Part shown: in pieces, positions 24,444 through 33,418 of the stretch
Numbering within the stretch: the stretch's first letter is position 1
Layout of the letters: each line of letters begins with the position of its first letter
Origin: Thermococcus chitonophagus
GTDB lineage: Archaea; Methanobacteriota_B; Thermococci; Thermococcales; Thermococcaceae
Direction of reading: 5' to 3'
NCBI RefSeq assembly: GCF_002214605.1
Contig: NZ_CP015193.1
Coordinates: 1,220,978 to 1,284,977, forward strand
Length of the DNA: 64,000 nt
Made by a program: the position numbers and the translations under genes
Notes under the pieces: generated by a model
What the model was told of the DNA's origin: nothing
Database searches by the model: none
The model's input: the letters and a program-made list of their open reading frames with translations, nothing else

Positions 24444-25402
24444 TGAGGTTCATACGATTAGGTCCAGCAATTTTCTTCGTCGAGGGAGAATTGGAAACTA
24501 CTGGAGAAATTATGGCACCAGAGGATGCATTTAGATTATCAAATGAACTTGAAACAATCCTGGTACTTAAAGAGAAGGGGACTGCTATATTAATCAGAGA
24601 TCATCCTTGGAAAGTTCTCACAGATATAATTAACTCGAAAGCCCAGACCAAAATAAAAATAACTCCCGCAGCTCCAATGATTATAGTCAGAGTTCCAGAT
24701 GCAAAAAAAGGAGCAGAACTTCTAAAAGAAAAACTTGAAGGACAAATTCTTGATCCCTATGATGCTATCCTTACGTCTTCTCCTTCAACTACTCTTGTTA
24801 TGGTGACTGAAAAACCTCTCACAAGAGCTCTTTCATTTGAAGATATTGCAAAAGCCCTAGTGGTAGCAAAGAACTTTCATGAAGTTTACAAAACAATAGT
24901 ACTCGAAGCGCCAGTAATTATGCTGGAAACAAAGCCAGAATGGAATGAAATTACGATAAAGCTATATGACGCCCTTGGCCATTATAAGGAGAATATAGAG
25001 CGGCTTGTGATAACGATAGAAGATTTAGACCTGGGGTTTATAGTAGCGGAGGGTTGGGACTGGGATTACCCCAGACCGCTTCTCAAGGTTCCAGTTTATA
25101 AGTTAAGGCTAATAACTTGGGAAAAGCCTGAAAGGATAAAATTCCTGCTCAAAGGCTTAGAGTATAAAGGATATAAACGACTCTGTGACATCGATGTGAT
25201 AGTAAAAGGTGAAAAGCTCAGCTGGATTAAAATTGGGAAGTTCTCTTCAAAGTTCGAACTTGCAACTAAAGCGAGAAATGAGCTCGAAAGTATGTTGAGT
25301 GAAGATGCTCTGAAAAGAATTTTAGAGCTTGAGGAAAAACTATTTAAAATGGAGCCTGAAAACCAAAGCGAGCTGGGTGAGAGCGGTGAATCCGGAAAAT
25401 AA
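24443..25402 (+). CDS. Conserved hypothetical protein
   Basis: A 319-residue soluble protein that I do not recognise. It alternates strands and helices with no cysteine cluster, Walker motif or membrane segment. The first 110 residues (MRFIRLGPAIFFVEGELETTGEIMAPED) look like one alpha/beta unit, and residues 150-270 contain repeated strand-helix pairs (IMLETKPEWNEITIKLYDALG). The C-terminus is a helical, acidic tail ending GESGESGK. Its start overlaps the phosphoesterase stop by 1 base and its end overlaps the membrane protein start by 17 bp, so the three genes form a translationally coupled unit. Confidence 0.7.
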   Translation: MRFIRLGPAIFFVEGELETTGEIMAPEDAFRLSNELETILVLKEKGTAILIRDHPWKVLTDIINSKAQTKIKITPAAPMIIVRVPDAKKGAELLKEKLEGQILDPYDAILTSSPSTTLVMVTEKPLTRALSFEDIAKALVVAKNFHEVYKTIVLEAPVIMLETKPEWNEITIKLYDALGHYKENIERLVITIEDLDLGFIVAEGWDWDYPRPLLKVPVYKLRLITWEKPERIKFLLKGLEYKGYKRLCDIDVIVKGEKLSWIKIGKFSSKFELATKARNELESMLSEDALKRILELEEKLFKMEPENQSELGESGESGK

Positions 25403-25709
25403 AATGATGCTCATAGCATATGCAATATTCACGATAGCAGGAATTATAAGTGGAGTCGCATCAGCCTATGCTCCACTGGGGTGGATAATTGGGTGGGCGA
25501 TCTATGTAATTTCTCCAAAGATCATCATGGGATTAGTAAAGGATATCCCAGAAGAGTTAAAGAATGAAAGAGTGCTACTCAAGAAAACATTCTGGAGCTT
25601 TTTCTTCTTCTGGCTGTACTTTACTGGGATGACGTACACGATAATGATAAACTACCAACCAGTAGCCTATTATAACCAGACTATATACTACAATATAACG
25701 AAGGGATGA
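25386..25709 (+). CDS. Small membrane protein, possibly EMC6-like
   Basis: A 107-residue protein with two N-terminal hydrophobic helices (about 7-45) and a third (about 68-92). GTG 25386 with GGGTGAGA upstream is chosen; ATG 25404 (MMLIAYAIF) is the alternative. The length, helix pattern and the PISP-like turn are reminiscent of the archaeal EMC6-like insertase-associated proteins, but this is only a suggestion. A C-terminal NQTIYYN sequon would face outside. It ends 3 bp before rpiA, so it is probably in the same operon as the pentose-phosphate gene. Confidence 0.6.
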   Translation: MNPENKMMLIAYAIFTIAGIISGVASAYAPLGWIIGWAIYVISPKIIMGLVKDIPEELKNERVLLKKTFWSFFFFWLYFTGMTYTIMINYQPVAYYNQTIYYNITKG

Positions 25710-25712
25710 AAA

Positions 25713-26402
25713 ATGAACATCGAGGACATGAAGAGAGCGGTGGCCAAAGAGGCATTAAAGTATGTAGAAGATGAAATGGTAATCGGCCTAGGCACGGGTT
25801 CAACAACGGCTTACTTTATTCAATTTCTAGGGGAGAAGATCCAGAAAGGGGAGCTTGAGGAAGTTTATGGGGTGCCAACATCATATCAAGCAAAGATACT
25901 TGCAATGGAATATGGAGTTCCCGTTGTTAGCCTTGACCAAGTTGACGCAATAGACATCGCAGTTGATGGAGCAGATGAAGTTGATCCAAACTTAAATTTA
26001 ATTAAAGGCAGAGGAGCAGCCCTAACGATGGAAAAGATCATAGAGTATAGGGCAGGGACATTCGTAGTCCTTGTTGATGAAACAAAACTGGTAGAGTACC
26101 TCTGCCAGAAGATGCCGGTTCCAATTGAAGTAATTCCTGCAGCGTGGAAGGCAATTCTCGAAGAGCTCAACATATTCAACGCCGAGGCAGAGCTGAGAAT
26201 GGGAAAGAAGAAAGATGGACCCATAGTAACTGAAAACGGTAACTTCATAATAGATGCAAAGTTTCCAAAAATAGAAGACCCGCTAGATATGGAGATAGAG
26301 CTAAATACTATCCCTGGAGTCGTTGAAAATGGCATATTTGCTGATATAGCTGATATAGTTCTTGTAGGAACCAAAGAAGGAGTTAAGAAGATGGAGAGAT
26401 GA
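25713..26402 (+). CDS. rpiA: Ribose-5-phosphate isomerase A
   Basis: A 229-residue enzyme interconverting ribose 5-phosphate and ribulose 5-phosphate, needed for pentose supply from the ribulose-monophosphate route in Thermococcales. Motifs seen: GLGTGSTTAYFI (about 25-36), the catalytic Asp in DGADEVDPNLNLIKGRGAALTMEK (about 81-104, with D81/D84, K94 and the base E103) and NGIFADIADIVLVGT near the end. It closely resembles the P. horikoshii enzyme of known structure. It overlaps the next start by 4 bp (ATGA). Confidence 0.95.
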   Translation: MNIEDMKRAVAKEALKYVEDEMVIGLGTGSTTAYFIQFLGEKIQKGELEEVYGVPTSYQAKILAMEYGVPVVSLDQVDAIDIAVDGADEVDPNLNLIKGRGAALTMEKIIEYRAGTFVVLVDETKLVEYLCQKMPVPIEVIPAAWKAILEELNIFNAEAELRMGKKKDGPIVTENGNFIIDAKFPKIEDPLDMEIELNTIPGVVENGIFADIADIVLVGTKEGVKKMER

Positions 26403-27328
26403 TAGACAAGCTCATTTCCCTTGGCTATTCTAAAACTTTTGCAGAGAGATATTATCAACTCTGGGGAGAAAGGGCTTACAGGATAGCCCAAGCCATGGAA
26501 AAACCCCTGCCGAGATGCTTTAGAGTTAACACACTTAAGACGACAATAGCCGAGCTAACAAAAAGGCTCACAAAAAAAGGATTCCAGTTCAGGAGAGTAC
26601 CATGGGCTAGAGAAGGCTTCTGCTTAACGAGAGAGCCGTTTTCAATAACTTCAACTCCTGAATACCTAACCGGTTTAATCTACATTCAAGAGGCTAGCTC
26701 TATGTATCCCCCAATAGCCTTAGATCCGAAACCTGGGGAAGTGGTGGCTGATATGGCAGCCGCCCCTGGAGGAAAAACTTCCCACATGGCACAGCTGATG
26801 GAGAATAAAGGTGTAATATACGCCTTCGACGTTGGTGAAGACAGATTGAAGGAAACAAGACTAAACCTATCAAGGCTTGGAGTTACTAATACGATTCTCT
26901 TCCACAAATCATCCCTATATATAGACGAGCTTGGGGTCGAGTTTGACAAAATCCTTCTAGATGCTCCCTGCACTGGGAGCGGGACGATCCACAAGAATCC
27001 CGAAAGGAAGCACAATAGAACCATGGAAGACGTAAAGTACTGCCAAGGACTGCAGATGAGAATGATCGAAAAGGCATTAGGTGTTCTAAAGTCAGATGGG
27101 ATACTCATCTATTCAACATGCTCACTGGAGCCTGAAGAAAATGAATTCGTCATTCAGTGGGTTTTAGACAACTTCGATGTTGAGCTAGTTCCTCTCAGAT
27201 ATGGGGAGCCGGCCTTAAATGCACCATTTGGAATCGAGCTTGATGAAGAGATAAGAAAGGCAAGGAGATTTTATCCAGATACCCACAAAACGAGCGGATT
27301 TTTCATTGCAAAAATTAAGAAGCTCTAG
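26399..27328 (+). CDS. RNA cytosine-C5 methyltransferase (NOL1/NOP2/Sun family)
   Basis: A 309-residue enzyme that makes 5-methylcytidine, probably in tRNA as for the P. abyssi Trm4 homologue. SAM site: DMAAAPGGKTSHMAQLM (about 115-131), FDVGEDRLKETRLNLSRLG, and the two cysteines in DAPCTGSGT (about 189-197) and IYSTCSLEPEENE (about 237-249), the second being the nucleophile and the first the release residue. The N-terminus lacks a PUA domain. It is translationally coupled to rpiA (ATGA). Its last bases overlap the convergent membrane protein gene. Confidence 0.9.
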   Translation: MIDKLISLGYSKTFAERYYQLWGERAYRIAQAMEKPLPRCFRVNTLKTTIAELTKRLTKKGFQFRRVPWAREGFCLTREPFSITSTPEYLTGLIYIQEASSMYPPIALDPKPGEVVADMAAAPGGKTSHMAQLMENKGVIYAFDVGEDRLKETRLNLSRLGVTNTILFHKSSLYIDELGVEFDKILLDAPCTGSGTIHKNPERKHNRTMEDVKYCQGLQMRMIEKALGVLKSDGILIYSTCSLEPEENEFVIQWVLDNFDVELVPLRYGEPALNAPFGIELDEEIRKARRFYPDTHKTSGFFIAKIKKL

Positions 27329-28059
27329 AGGAATGCATGCCTATGCTTTGTCAGAGAGTAAATTCCGTAAGTCAGCAGGGCAAAATCCACAATTGAAAGC
27401 AAGATCACTATCCAGCTGTACGCTATGATAAAGCTCTCACTTTTCCCAAGAACTTCGGCAGCTTTTTTTATTGCCTCGGGATTACTTAAAACCGCATGAA
27501 ACATCCGTACAAGCATTACGCTCTGTATTATTGGAATGGGAGCAACAGCATACGCAAGCATAAGGCCAGTATATCCTCTCCTCTGAAGGCTCAACATCGA
27601 AAGTATCGCTGGTATTGCCAGTATTAGAGCAGTAACTGCAAGTTCAGATCTGGTCGATAGCCCTGCAAGAACGAAGTATAAGGCCATCCCATATATAAAT
27701 GTCCTGTAAGCCCTTCTAAGTTCTTTGAGTTTTGTCGGCTTGAAGTCATAAAAGGCAGTCTTTGAGTACAGATTCATTTTTTCAATGCTCTTTATGTACT
27801 CATTTTCTCCGATCCTCTCTATTGCTCTATCTGAGGTGTTGTTCTTTATTTCAACTGATCTTTTCCTTAAAAACTCAGCCATTTCAGTGTTGTCTTTTTC
27901 AACTTCTCCACTTAGTTTCAAAAAATTTTCAACAGCTTCGTTCAGCAACTTTATTGCTTTCTCTTTCTTTTTCTGTTCGAGAATTTTAACTCTTTGTAAT
28001 CGCTCTATGGTAAGCTTTAAGTTCTCTGCAACTTCTCTGAGAATATCAGGGCTTTTCAC
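27325..28059 (-). CDS. Coiled-coil/membrane protein of unknown function
   Basis: A 244-residue protein. The N-terminal 75 residues are charged and helical with heptad-like leucine spacing (NLKLTIERLQRVKILEQKKKEKAIKLLNEAVENFLKL), predicting a coiled coil. After residue 120 come about four hydrophobic helices. No known motif. It is the most distal gene before the MetS-like microprotein on the same strand; the 44-bp gap may hold its own promoter. A sensor or scaffold role is possible, but nothing in the sequence decides it. Confidence 0.65.
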   Translation of the reverse strand: MKSPDILREVAENLKLTIERLQRVKILEQKKKEKAIKLLNEAVENFLKLSGEVEKDNTEMAEFLRKRSVEIKNNTSDRAIERIGENEYIKSIEKMNLYSKTAFYDFKPTKLKELRRAYRTFIYGMALYFVLAGLSTRSELAVTALILAIPAILSMLSLQRRGYTGLMLAYAVAPIPIIQSVMLVRMFHAVLSNPEAIKKAAEVLGKSESFIIAYSWIVILLSIVDFALLTYGIYSLTKHRHAFL

Positions 28060-28103
28060 ACCTACACCCCCAAACTAAAAAGAAGAAAAGAAAATTTAAA
28101 GGT

Positions 28104-28196
28104 TCAGCCCTGCTGGGCCTTCATAAGTTTCGCTATGCTCCATCCCATCATTATGAATATTACAAGCCAAGCTATTGCCATGTACACTGCCCACAT
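28104..28196 (-). CDS. MetS-like small subunit of a sodium:neurotransmitter-type symporter
   Basis: A 30-residue frame read by hand: MWAVYMAIAWLVIFIMMGWSIAKLMKAQQG-stop, with the ribosome site GAGGTGGCAAAG just before the ATG. It is one hydrophobic helix (residues 4-24) followed by a basic end, matching the methionine/alanine importer small-subunit (MetS) type that accompanies NSS transporters. It lies 10 bp after the stop of the NSS-family gene at 28207, the usual arrangement. The transporter gene itself is truncated at its 5' end, so this microprotein may now be without a partner. Confidence 0.75.
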   Translation of the reverse strand: MWAVYMAIAWLVIFIMMGWSIAKLMKAQQG

Positions 28197-28206
28197 CTTT
28201 GCCACC

Positions 28207-29412
28207 TCAGACCTTTATAATTACCTCGTTCTTTTCTAACTCTTCACCGTACTTCTTCTTGATGGAGTAGTATGCTTCAATTGCACCGATTGCCAACATT
28301 GAAATTATTGCAATCTTGGCTGGCCATCCTAGCGTCTTGCTGACTAAATCGCTGAACGTTCCAAAGAGCGGTAATGCGATGAATATTGGTGCTACTATAA
28401 CTGTAATCCACTTGTATATCTCTGGAACATTAATGAGGGCACCTTCGTGTAACTCCCTCCAGAAGTTATCAGGCTTGAATAGCCACACGCCAACTATTAT
28501 GTCGAAGAGTGCGAGCAGTGCAAGCTGGAAGCTTATCCAAGCATCCACTTGGTCAAGGTAGCCGTTGATGTACACTACAGGTATTCCGAGGAGGAAGTAT
28601 ATCACGAAGACGATCCATGTTCCTGTCTTCCTGGGTATTCCTAGATCCTCCTCAAGGAGTGCAGTTAGGTAGTTGTACATTGCTATTGCTGAAGTGAATC
28701 CTGCAAACCACAAGAGGAGGAACCACAGTGCTCCAAAGAACCTTCCGGCTGATCCCATCTGGACAAATATGTTTGGTAGGCTAGTGTAGGAGAATCCGAG
28801 ACCGAAGTTCTCTGAAATCCACTGTAACGCGGCATCGCTACCCTTGGCGAGTACATCTGGAGGCACTATCTTTGGAGCGTAAGCTACTGCTAGTGGAACG
28901 GCAATTGAACCTCCTAAGACTACCTCTGCAAACTCGTTTAGTGACACCGTTGCTAGACCTGAGAGTGCAACATCATCCTTTGGCCCTAAGTATGAGGCAT
29001 AGTTCTGGATGATACCCATACCTAATGACAGCGTGAAGAATATCTGACCACTTGCAGCTAACATTACGCTCCACAGGTGCTCCTTGAGGTAAGCCCAGTT
29101 TGGTGACCAGATGAACTCAAATCCTTTGAGCGTTGACCACCTGGGATCACCGAGTGGAGAGCCTAGTGTGAAGACGTAGATAACTAGGATGATTGCAAAC
29201 ACGTACAGGAGGGGCATCATTACCTTAACCCATCTCTCGATACCCTTGCTTACACCTTGACCAACTGCAATGCCTAAGAGAACTACCGTTATGCCCCAGA
29301 ATAGAAATACCTGAGCGTGGTTGCTCAGATATTGGCTGAAGAACTCTGCAGTATTCTTCCCATAGTATGCCCCAGTAATGCTGAACCATGAGTAGGCGGC
29401 AGACCATCCAAT
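28207..29412 (-). pseudogene. 5'-truncated sodium:neurotransmitter symporter (NSS) gene
   Basis: The frame runs open from the stop at 28207 to at least 29412 and encodes about 400 residues of an NSS (SNF) transporter: residues from IGWSAAYSWFSITGAYYGK (TM3 region) onward, then the FF(T/S)LSLGMG sodium-site helix, LPNIFVQMG and the C-terminal helices. The first internal ATG is at 29220, but homology continues upstream to 29410, so the N-terminal helices (TM1-TM2 with the unwound GLGN/GNVWRFP sodium site, about 90-100 residues) are missing and no promoter or ribosome site is present. On the far side the sequence switches directly to an aminotransferase gene on the other strand. Loss of TM1, which holds ion ligands, should abolish transport. 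Confidence 0.8.
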
Positions 29413-29425
29413 TAGATGGAGATAA
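29405..29425. other. Deletion/rearrangement junction
   Basis: At about 29410-29423 the minus-strand NSS transporter coding sequence meets the plus-strand aminotransferase coding sequence with no intergenic DNA. Both genes should have started well inside the missing interval, on opposite strands. A single deletion of roughly 0.7-1 kb of a divergent promoter region explains both truncations. A misassembly could give the same picture. Confidence 0.7.
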
Positions 29426-30243
29426 CCCCCATGTTTGTCAGTTATGCTCCTGCTGTAATCCTTGCTGGAGGGAAACCTGTCGAAGTGCCAACATATGAAG
29501 AGAACGAATTCAGATTAAGCGTTGACGATCTTGAGAAGTACGTCACTAACAAAACAAGAGCGTTAATAATAAACTCCCCAAACAATCCAACAGGTTCAGT
29601 ACTAACCAAAAGAGATCTTGAAGAGATAGCTGATTTCGCAGTAGAGCACGATCTAATGATTATAAGCGATGAAGTCTACGAACACTTCATATATGAGGAC
29701 GCAAAGCACTACAGTATAGCTGCTCTTGATGGAATGTTTGAAAGAACTATCACCGTTAATGGGTTCTCCAAGACATTTGCAATGACGGGATGGAGGTTAG
29801 GTTTTGTTGCAGCTCCTTCTTGGGTCATCGAGAAAATGGTTAGGTTCCAGATGTACAATGCAACCTGTCCTGTAACATTCATCCAATACGCAGCTGCAAA
29901 AGCACTAAGGGATGAGAGGAGCTGGAAAGCCGTCGAAGAAATGAGAAAGGAGTACGACAGGAGAAGAAAGCTTGTATGGAAGAGGCTTAACGAGATGGGT
30001 CTACCAACAGTGAAGCCCAAGGGAGCGTTCTATATATTCCCCCGGATTAAAGACACGGGCCTAACAAGCAAGGAGTTTAGCGAGTTAATGCTCAAAGAGG
30101 CAAGAGTTGCAGTAGTTCCTGGGAACGCATTTGGAAAGGCGGGAGAAGGCTATGTGAGGATAAGTTACGCAACGGCCTACGAAAAGCTCGAGGAAGCCAT
30201 GGATAGAATGGAGAAAGTACTAAAAGATAAAAAGCTAACGTAA
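29416..30243 (+). pseudogene. 5'-truncated aromatic aminotransferase (class I/II)
   Basis: A 275-residue frame that matches the C-terminal 70 percent of the Pyrococcus aromatic aminotransferase (P. horikoshii PH1371, about 389 residues). Homology starts at (T)PMFVSYAPAVILAGG; the preceding 110-115 residues, with the SLGIGEPDFDTP substrate loop and GANQA phosphate-cup motif, are absent. The PLP lysine is present in NGFSKTFAMTGWRLGF, as are the ISDEVYEHF aspartate and the C-terminal arginine in GYVRISYATA. There is no ribosome site before the first ATG. Without its N-terminal third the fold cannot close, so I call it a pseudogene. Its 3' end overlaps the ABC permease gene by 9 bp. Confidence 0.8.
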
Positions 30244-31233
30244 ATCTCTCGTGAGAAACCTGACATAAGCTATTGAGAACGGAAATAACAGCTCTATAAG
30301 TAGAGCAGCCAAGTTGTTAATTGCATAACCAAGGCTATCCGAGAGTGGCAGGTAGTCATTATAGCCCTCCTCCCCAGCAAAGGTGTAGATCATCAATTGG
30401 GCAAAGTGCATTGCCGGATTTAGTATATTTATCCTTCTCTCCCATACTGACACTTCTTCTTTCCATTCCCTGTATATTTCAGCACAGTTATCATGGGAAG
30501 GCCCAACAGACTCTATTACTTGTCCATTTGTCTCAACCTGCCTGACAACTGTTATGGTATGGCATTCAGGAGGTTCACCTACTATCGAAGTAGCTAGTGA
30601 GCCGGCAAGTATTGGGTAGACTATGATGAAGAAGATAACTAGACCTATGCTAACTAATATTGAGGTCTCCGGACTTCTAATGAGCGTTGATATCATAGTT
30701 CCCAAGCTCAGGAATACAAGGGTATATATGAATATGAAAATTGACAATATGAAGAGCCTAACTAAAGAGAGTCCCTCCATGGGAATTCCAAATATTAGGG
30801 CAGTTGCTATAGTGAATATGAAGCCAATGAAAACTACAATTAAGAGAGCAAGTGCATTCCCCAGGAATTTGCCATTTATAACTTCATCCCTATAAACAGG
30901 ATGTCCAAGTAAAACCTTTATCGTTCCCTCTTGAATCTCTCTATTTATTGAATCAGCCCCAAGCAAGATGCCCAGCAAAGCCCCAAAGAACATCCACAAC
31001 ATTGAGTTGTTCATAAAGATTGAGGATATTGGAGTTTCATACACAACTCCACTAGCTCCCATTATACTTCTATGTACGATGTAACCATAGCTACCTTCTG
31101 CAGTCACGTCGAACCTCGTAAAGTATACTGAGAGAGCTAAAAAGATTAAATAAACGGAAAGTAGGATTATGAACCTCTTGGTCTTCACAGCCAAGTACAG
31201 CTCTTTGTTTGCTATATTCTGAATGGCATTCAT
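30235..31233 (-). CDS. ABC-2 type permease (second of two)
   Basis: A 332-residue membrane protein with six predicted helices and a large extracellular loop (about residues 215-275) holding Cys pairs PPECHTIT and SHDNCAEIY, which could form a disulfide. The cytosolic sequence SINREIQEGTIKVLLGHPVYRDEVINGKFLGN is typical of ABC-2 (NatB/YhaP-like) permeases and recurs in the permease at 34343. It is the last gene of a four-gene export operon and starts 4 bp before the stop of the NEW3-domain protein (ATGA). Confidence 0.85.
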   Translation of the reverse strand: MNAIQNIANKELYLAVKTKRFIILLSVYLIFLALSVYFTRFDVTAEGSYGYIVHRSIMGASGVVYETPISSIFMNNSMLWMFFGALLGILLGADSINREIQEGTIKVLLGHPVYRDEVINGKFLGNALALLIVVFIGFIFTIATALIFGIPMEGLSLVRLFILSIFIFIYTLVFLSLGTMISTLIRSPETSILVSIGLVIFFIIVYPILAGSLATSIVGEPPECHTITVVRQVETNGQVIESVGPSHDNCAEIYREWKEEVSVWERRINILNPAMHFAQLMIYTFAGEEGYNDYLPLSDSLGYAINNLAALLIELLFPFSIAYVRFLTRDLR

Positions 31234-33416
31234 CTTCTCCCTACCCTCCTTATCATCAGTATTACACTAAGGAAGGCAAGGATCAATAGTAGGAGGCCAA
31301 TGTAAGCGAAAGTCGATTTTTGCCTAACTACTACTCTAATCGAGTCACTCCATTCTTGTTGATCAGACTTAATGGTTATCCTTACCCTATAGTCCCCAGC
31401 AGGAGTTCCCTTAGGCACCTTTATTTTTATCACGGCGCTTGTAGACTTCTTTGGATCAAGTATCGGGATTGATTGAGGCTCAACGTAGACCTCCCATCCC
31501 TTTGGTGCAGAAGCTGATATCCTAATATTGGTTATTGGTGCCGTTCCAAAGTTGTATATGCTTATGGTAGTCTCCCTTTCTTCACCTGCGGTTATGGTTA
31601 ACCTGTAGTTCATTAGATTAACATCCATCTGGTAAATCCCCGTTAAGTCTATTTTTATTGGCACTTTTTTGACTAAACCGCTAGAACTGCGAACTACTAA
31701 CGTGATGTTATACTTCCCAGGCTTGGCGTTTAGAGAGGGATATACTTTAAGGTAAACAGTTTCCGATTTTCCAGCCTCAACTTTTATTTTAGTTATTTGA
31801 AGTGCACTTTCGGGCGACTGTGTGAACATTGCATTCCAATTACTCGGGAGACCTAATATGCTTAGCTTATACTCGTCATCGTTTCTACCCAAATTCTCTA
31901 TCGTAATCGCAAAGGGAGATGAAGCACTTCCAAGTGTTATTGGATACACATCTGACTCCGTATCGACAACAAAGTAATAGGCCTCCTTTCTTATCATTAT
32001 TTTTAACTCCTTAACCTCACCATCCTCCAGCTTGACGTTCTCTTCAGCTTTTTCAAAGCCATCCTTGGTGACTACTACCTTGTACTCCCCAGGATTCAGC
32101 TCAACTTCTAATATCCCATTGATGTCCGTCCCGTATGTTTCATTTCCTATCTTAACGGTGGCCTTTGGAACGGGCATCCCGCTGTCGTCCACTACCATCA
32201 ATTTGAGAGTCGCTTTTTGTCCCTTGTAGGTCTTGTACACGTTAATAACAAACACTAAATCTTTTGTAATGATTTCCTGAGAACTCTCAACCGTTACTCT
32301 AACTTTCACCTCATGAGTTCCCAAATCTGCATTTCTTGGGACTTCTACAACTACATCAAAAGCAGCACTCTCCCCCTTCCTAAGGGAAACCTCGGATACT
32401 CTCATATTCTGATACGTTGAGTAAGCTTTCCAGTCAACCGGAGGCTGAATAGACAGGGAAATATTGACATCATAAGGTGTTGATATGACCAATGGAAACC
32501 TCGCAGACTCCCCAGCTTCAACCTCTTGGACGAGTATTGGGGTATACACTTTCACTTCTTCTACCTCACTCAGCCCTTTTACTGTAACTTTAAGTGTGAG
32601 TGTTTTGTCATTTAGTGAAAACTTAATGTAGTGTACTCCTGAGGCATTCTGCGGTATCGAGAGCCGCAATTCTAAGGAAAGGGTTGATTTGGCCTCAAGA
32701 TCCATTGAGCCTATTTCAACTCCCTGATAGTAGAGGCCAACGTCCCAATCAGCGGGAGCGCTTAAGATGGCTGCTTTTACCGTGGTTTTTTCAGATCCAT
32801 TATTAGTTACGAGGACTGGTAACTGGACTGTCTCCCCAGGAGAAACTGTGATTTCCCTATAGGGGAATGAGACTACTAGCTCAGCCCCACTGGTACTTAC
32901 CACAATTTTGGGCAATTCGTATAGAACTATGGTGCTTCCAGTGAACTCTAAAAGGTACGAGCCGATTCTAGCTGAAGAGTTTACAGGCAAGGTTAGGATC
33001 TCCCTACTGTACTTTATCTTGACTGTGTTATTCGTTACATTCAATATTTCAAAACCCTTAAAATATAACCCAGGCTCTGCTTTATGTTCCTCACCAGCGA
33101 CTTTATAGTTAACTACAATGAATAAACCTTTTTCGCTATCATAGCTACCTGGGGTAACCTTTATGTTTTCATATTCCAAACTTGCACCAAAATCCGCTTT
33201 AAAGAACGTTCCCCACTCGGTACCCTTCTTAATAAAGATATAAGGAGAGCCGTCGATACTCTGCTTCACCGTAATTGTGTAATCTCCAACGCTTAAGATA
33301 TCTCCCGGCTTTAAATAGCCCGTATAAACAACGACCCACTTGTCGGAGCTTGATAAGACCGGGAAGTTCACCAGCAAAAGGGAAACAAGGATAATAGAAA
33401 GGAAGATTTTTTTCAT
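31230..33416 (-). CDS. Secreted NEW3/CARDB-type multidomain protein, membrane-anchored at its C-terminus
   Basis: A 728-residue protein with a signal peptide (residues 1-22), a beta-rich body and a C-terminal hydrophobic helix (about 700-722) followed by RRVGRR, so it faces the outside and is anchored. The body has several NEW3/CARDB-like units marked by VELPRNADLGTHEVKVRV- and VPKGTPAGDYRVRITI-type strands (about residues 190-280, 285-395, 485-575, 590-690) and a carboxypeptidase-regulatory/PEGA-like unit (GTDINGILEVELNPGEYKVVV, about 430-450). It lies between the ABC ATPase and the second permease, and is probably part of that transporter, perhaps in binding or exporting a surface component. 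The substrate is unknown. Confidence 0.8.
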   Translation of the reverse strand: MKKIFLSIILVSLLLVNFPVLSSSDKWVVVYTGYLKPGDILSVGDYTITVKQSIDGSPYIFIKKGTEWGTFFKADFGASLEYENIKVTPGSYDSEKGLFIVVNYKVAGEEHKAEPGLYFKGFEILNVTNNTVKIKYSREILTLPVNSSARIGSYLLEFTGSTIVLYELPKIVVSTSGAELVVSFPYREITVSPGETVQLPVLVTNNGSEKTTVKAAILSAPADWDVGLYYQGVEIGSMDLEAKSTLSLELRLSIPQNASGVHYIKFSLNDKTLTLKVTVKGLSEVEEVKVYTPILVQEVEAGESARFPLVISTPYDVNISLSIQPPVDWKAYSTYQNMRVSEVSLRKGESAAFDVVVEVPRNADLGTHEVKVRVTVESSQEIITKDLVFVINVYKTYKGQKATLKLMVVDDSGMPVPKATVKIGNETYGTDINGILEVELNPGEYKVVVTKDGFEKAEENVKLEDGEVKELKIMIRKEAYYFVVDTESDVYPITLGSASSPFAITIENLGRNDDEYKLSILGLPSNWNAMFTQSPESALQITKIKVEAGKSETVYLKVYPSLNAKPGKYNITLVVRSSSGLVKKVPIKIDLTGIYQMDVNLMNYRLTITAGEERETTISIYNFGTAPITNIRISASAPKGWEVYVEPQSIPILDPKKSTSAVIKIKVPKGTPAGDYRVRITIKSDQQEWSDSIRVVVRQKSTFAYIGLLLLILAFLSVILMIRRVGRR

Positions 33417-33418
33417 GA

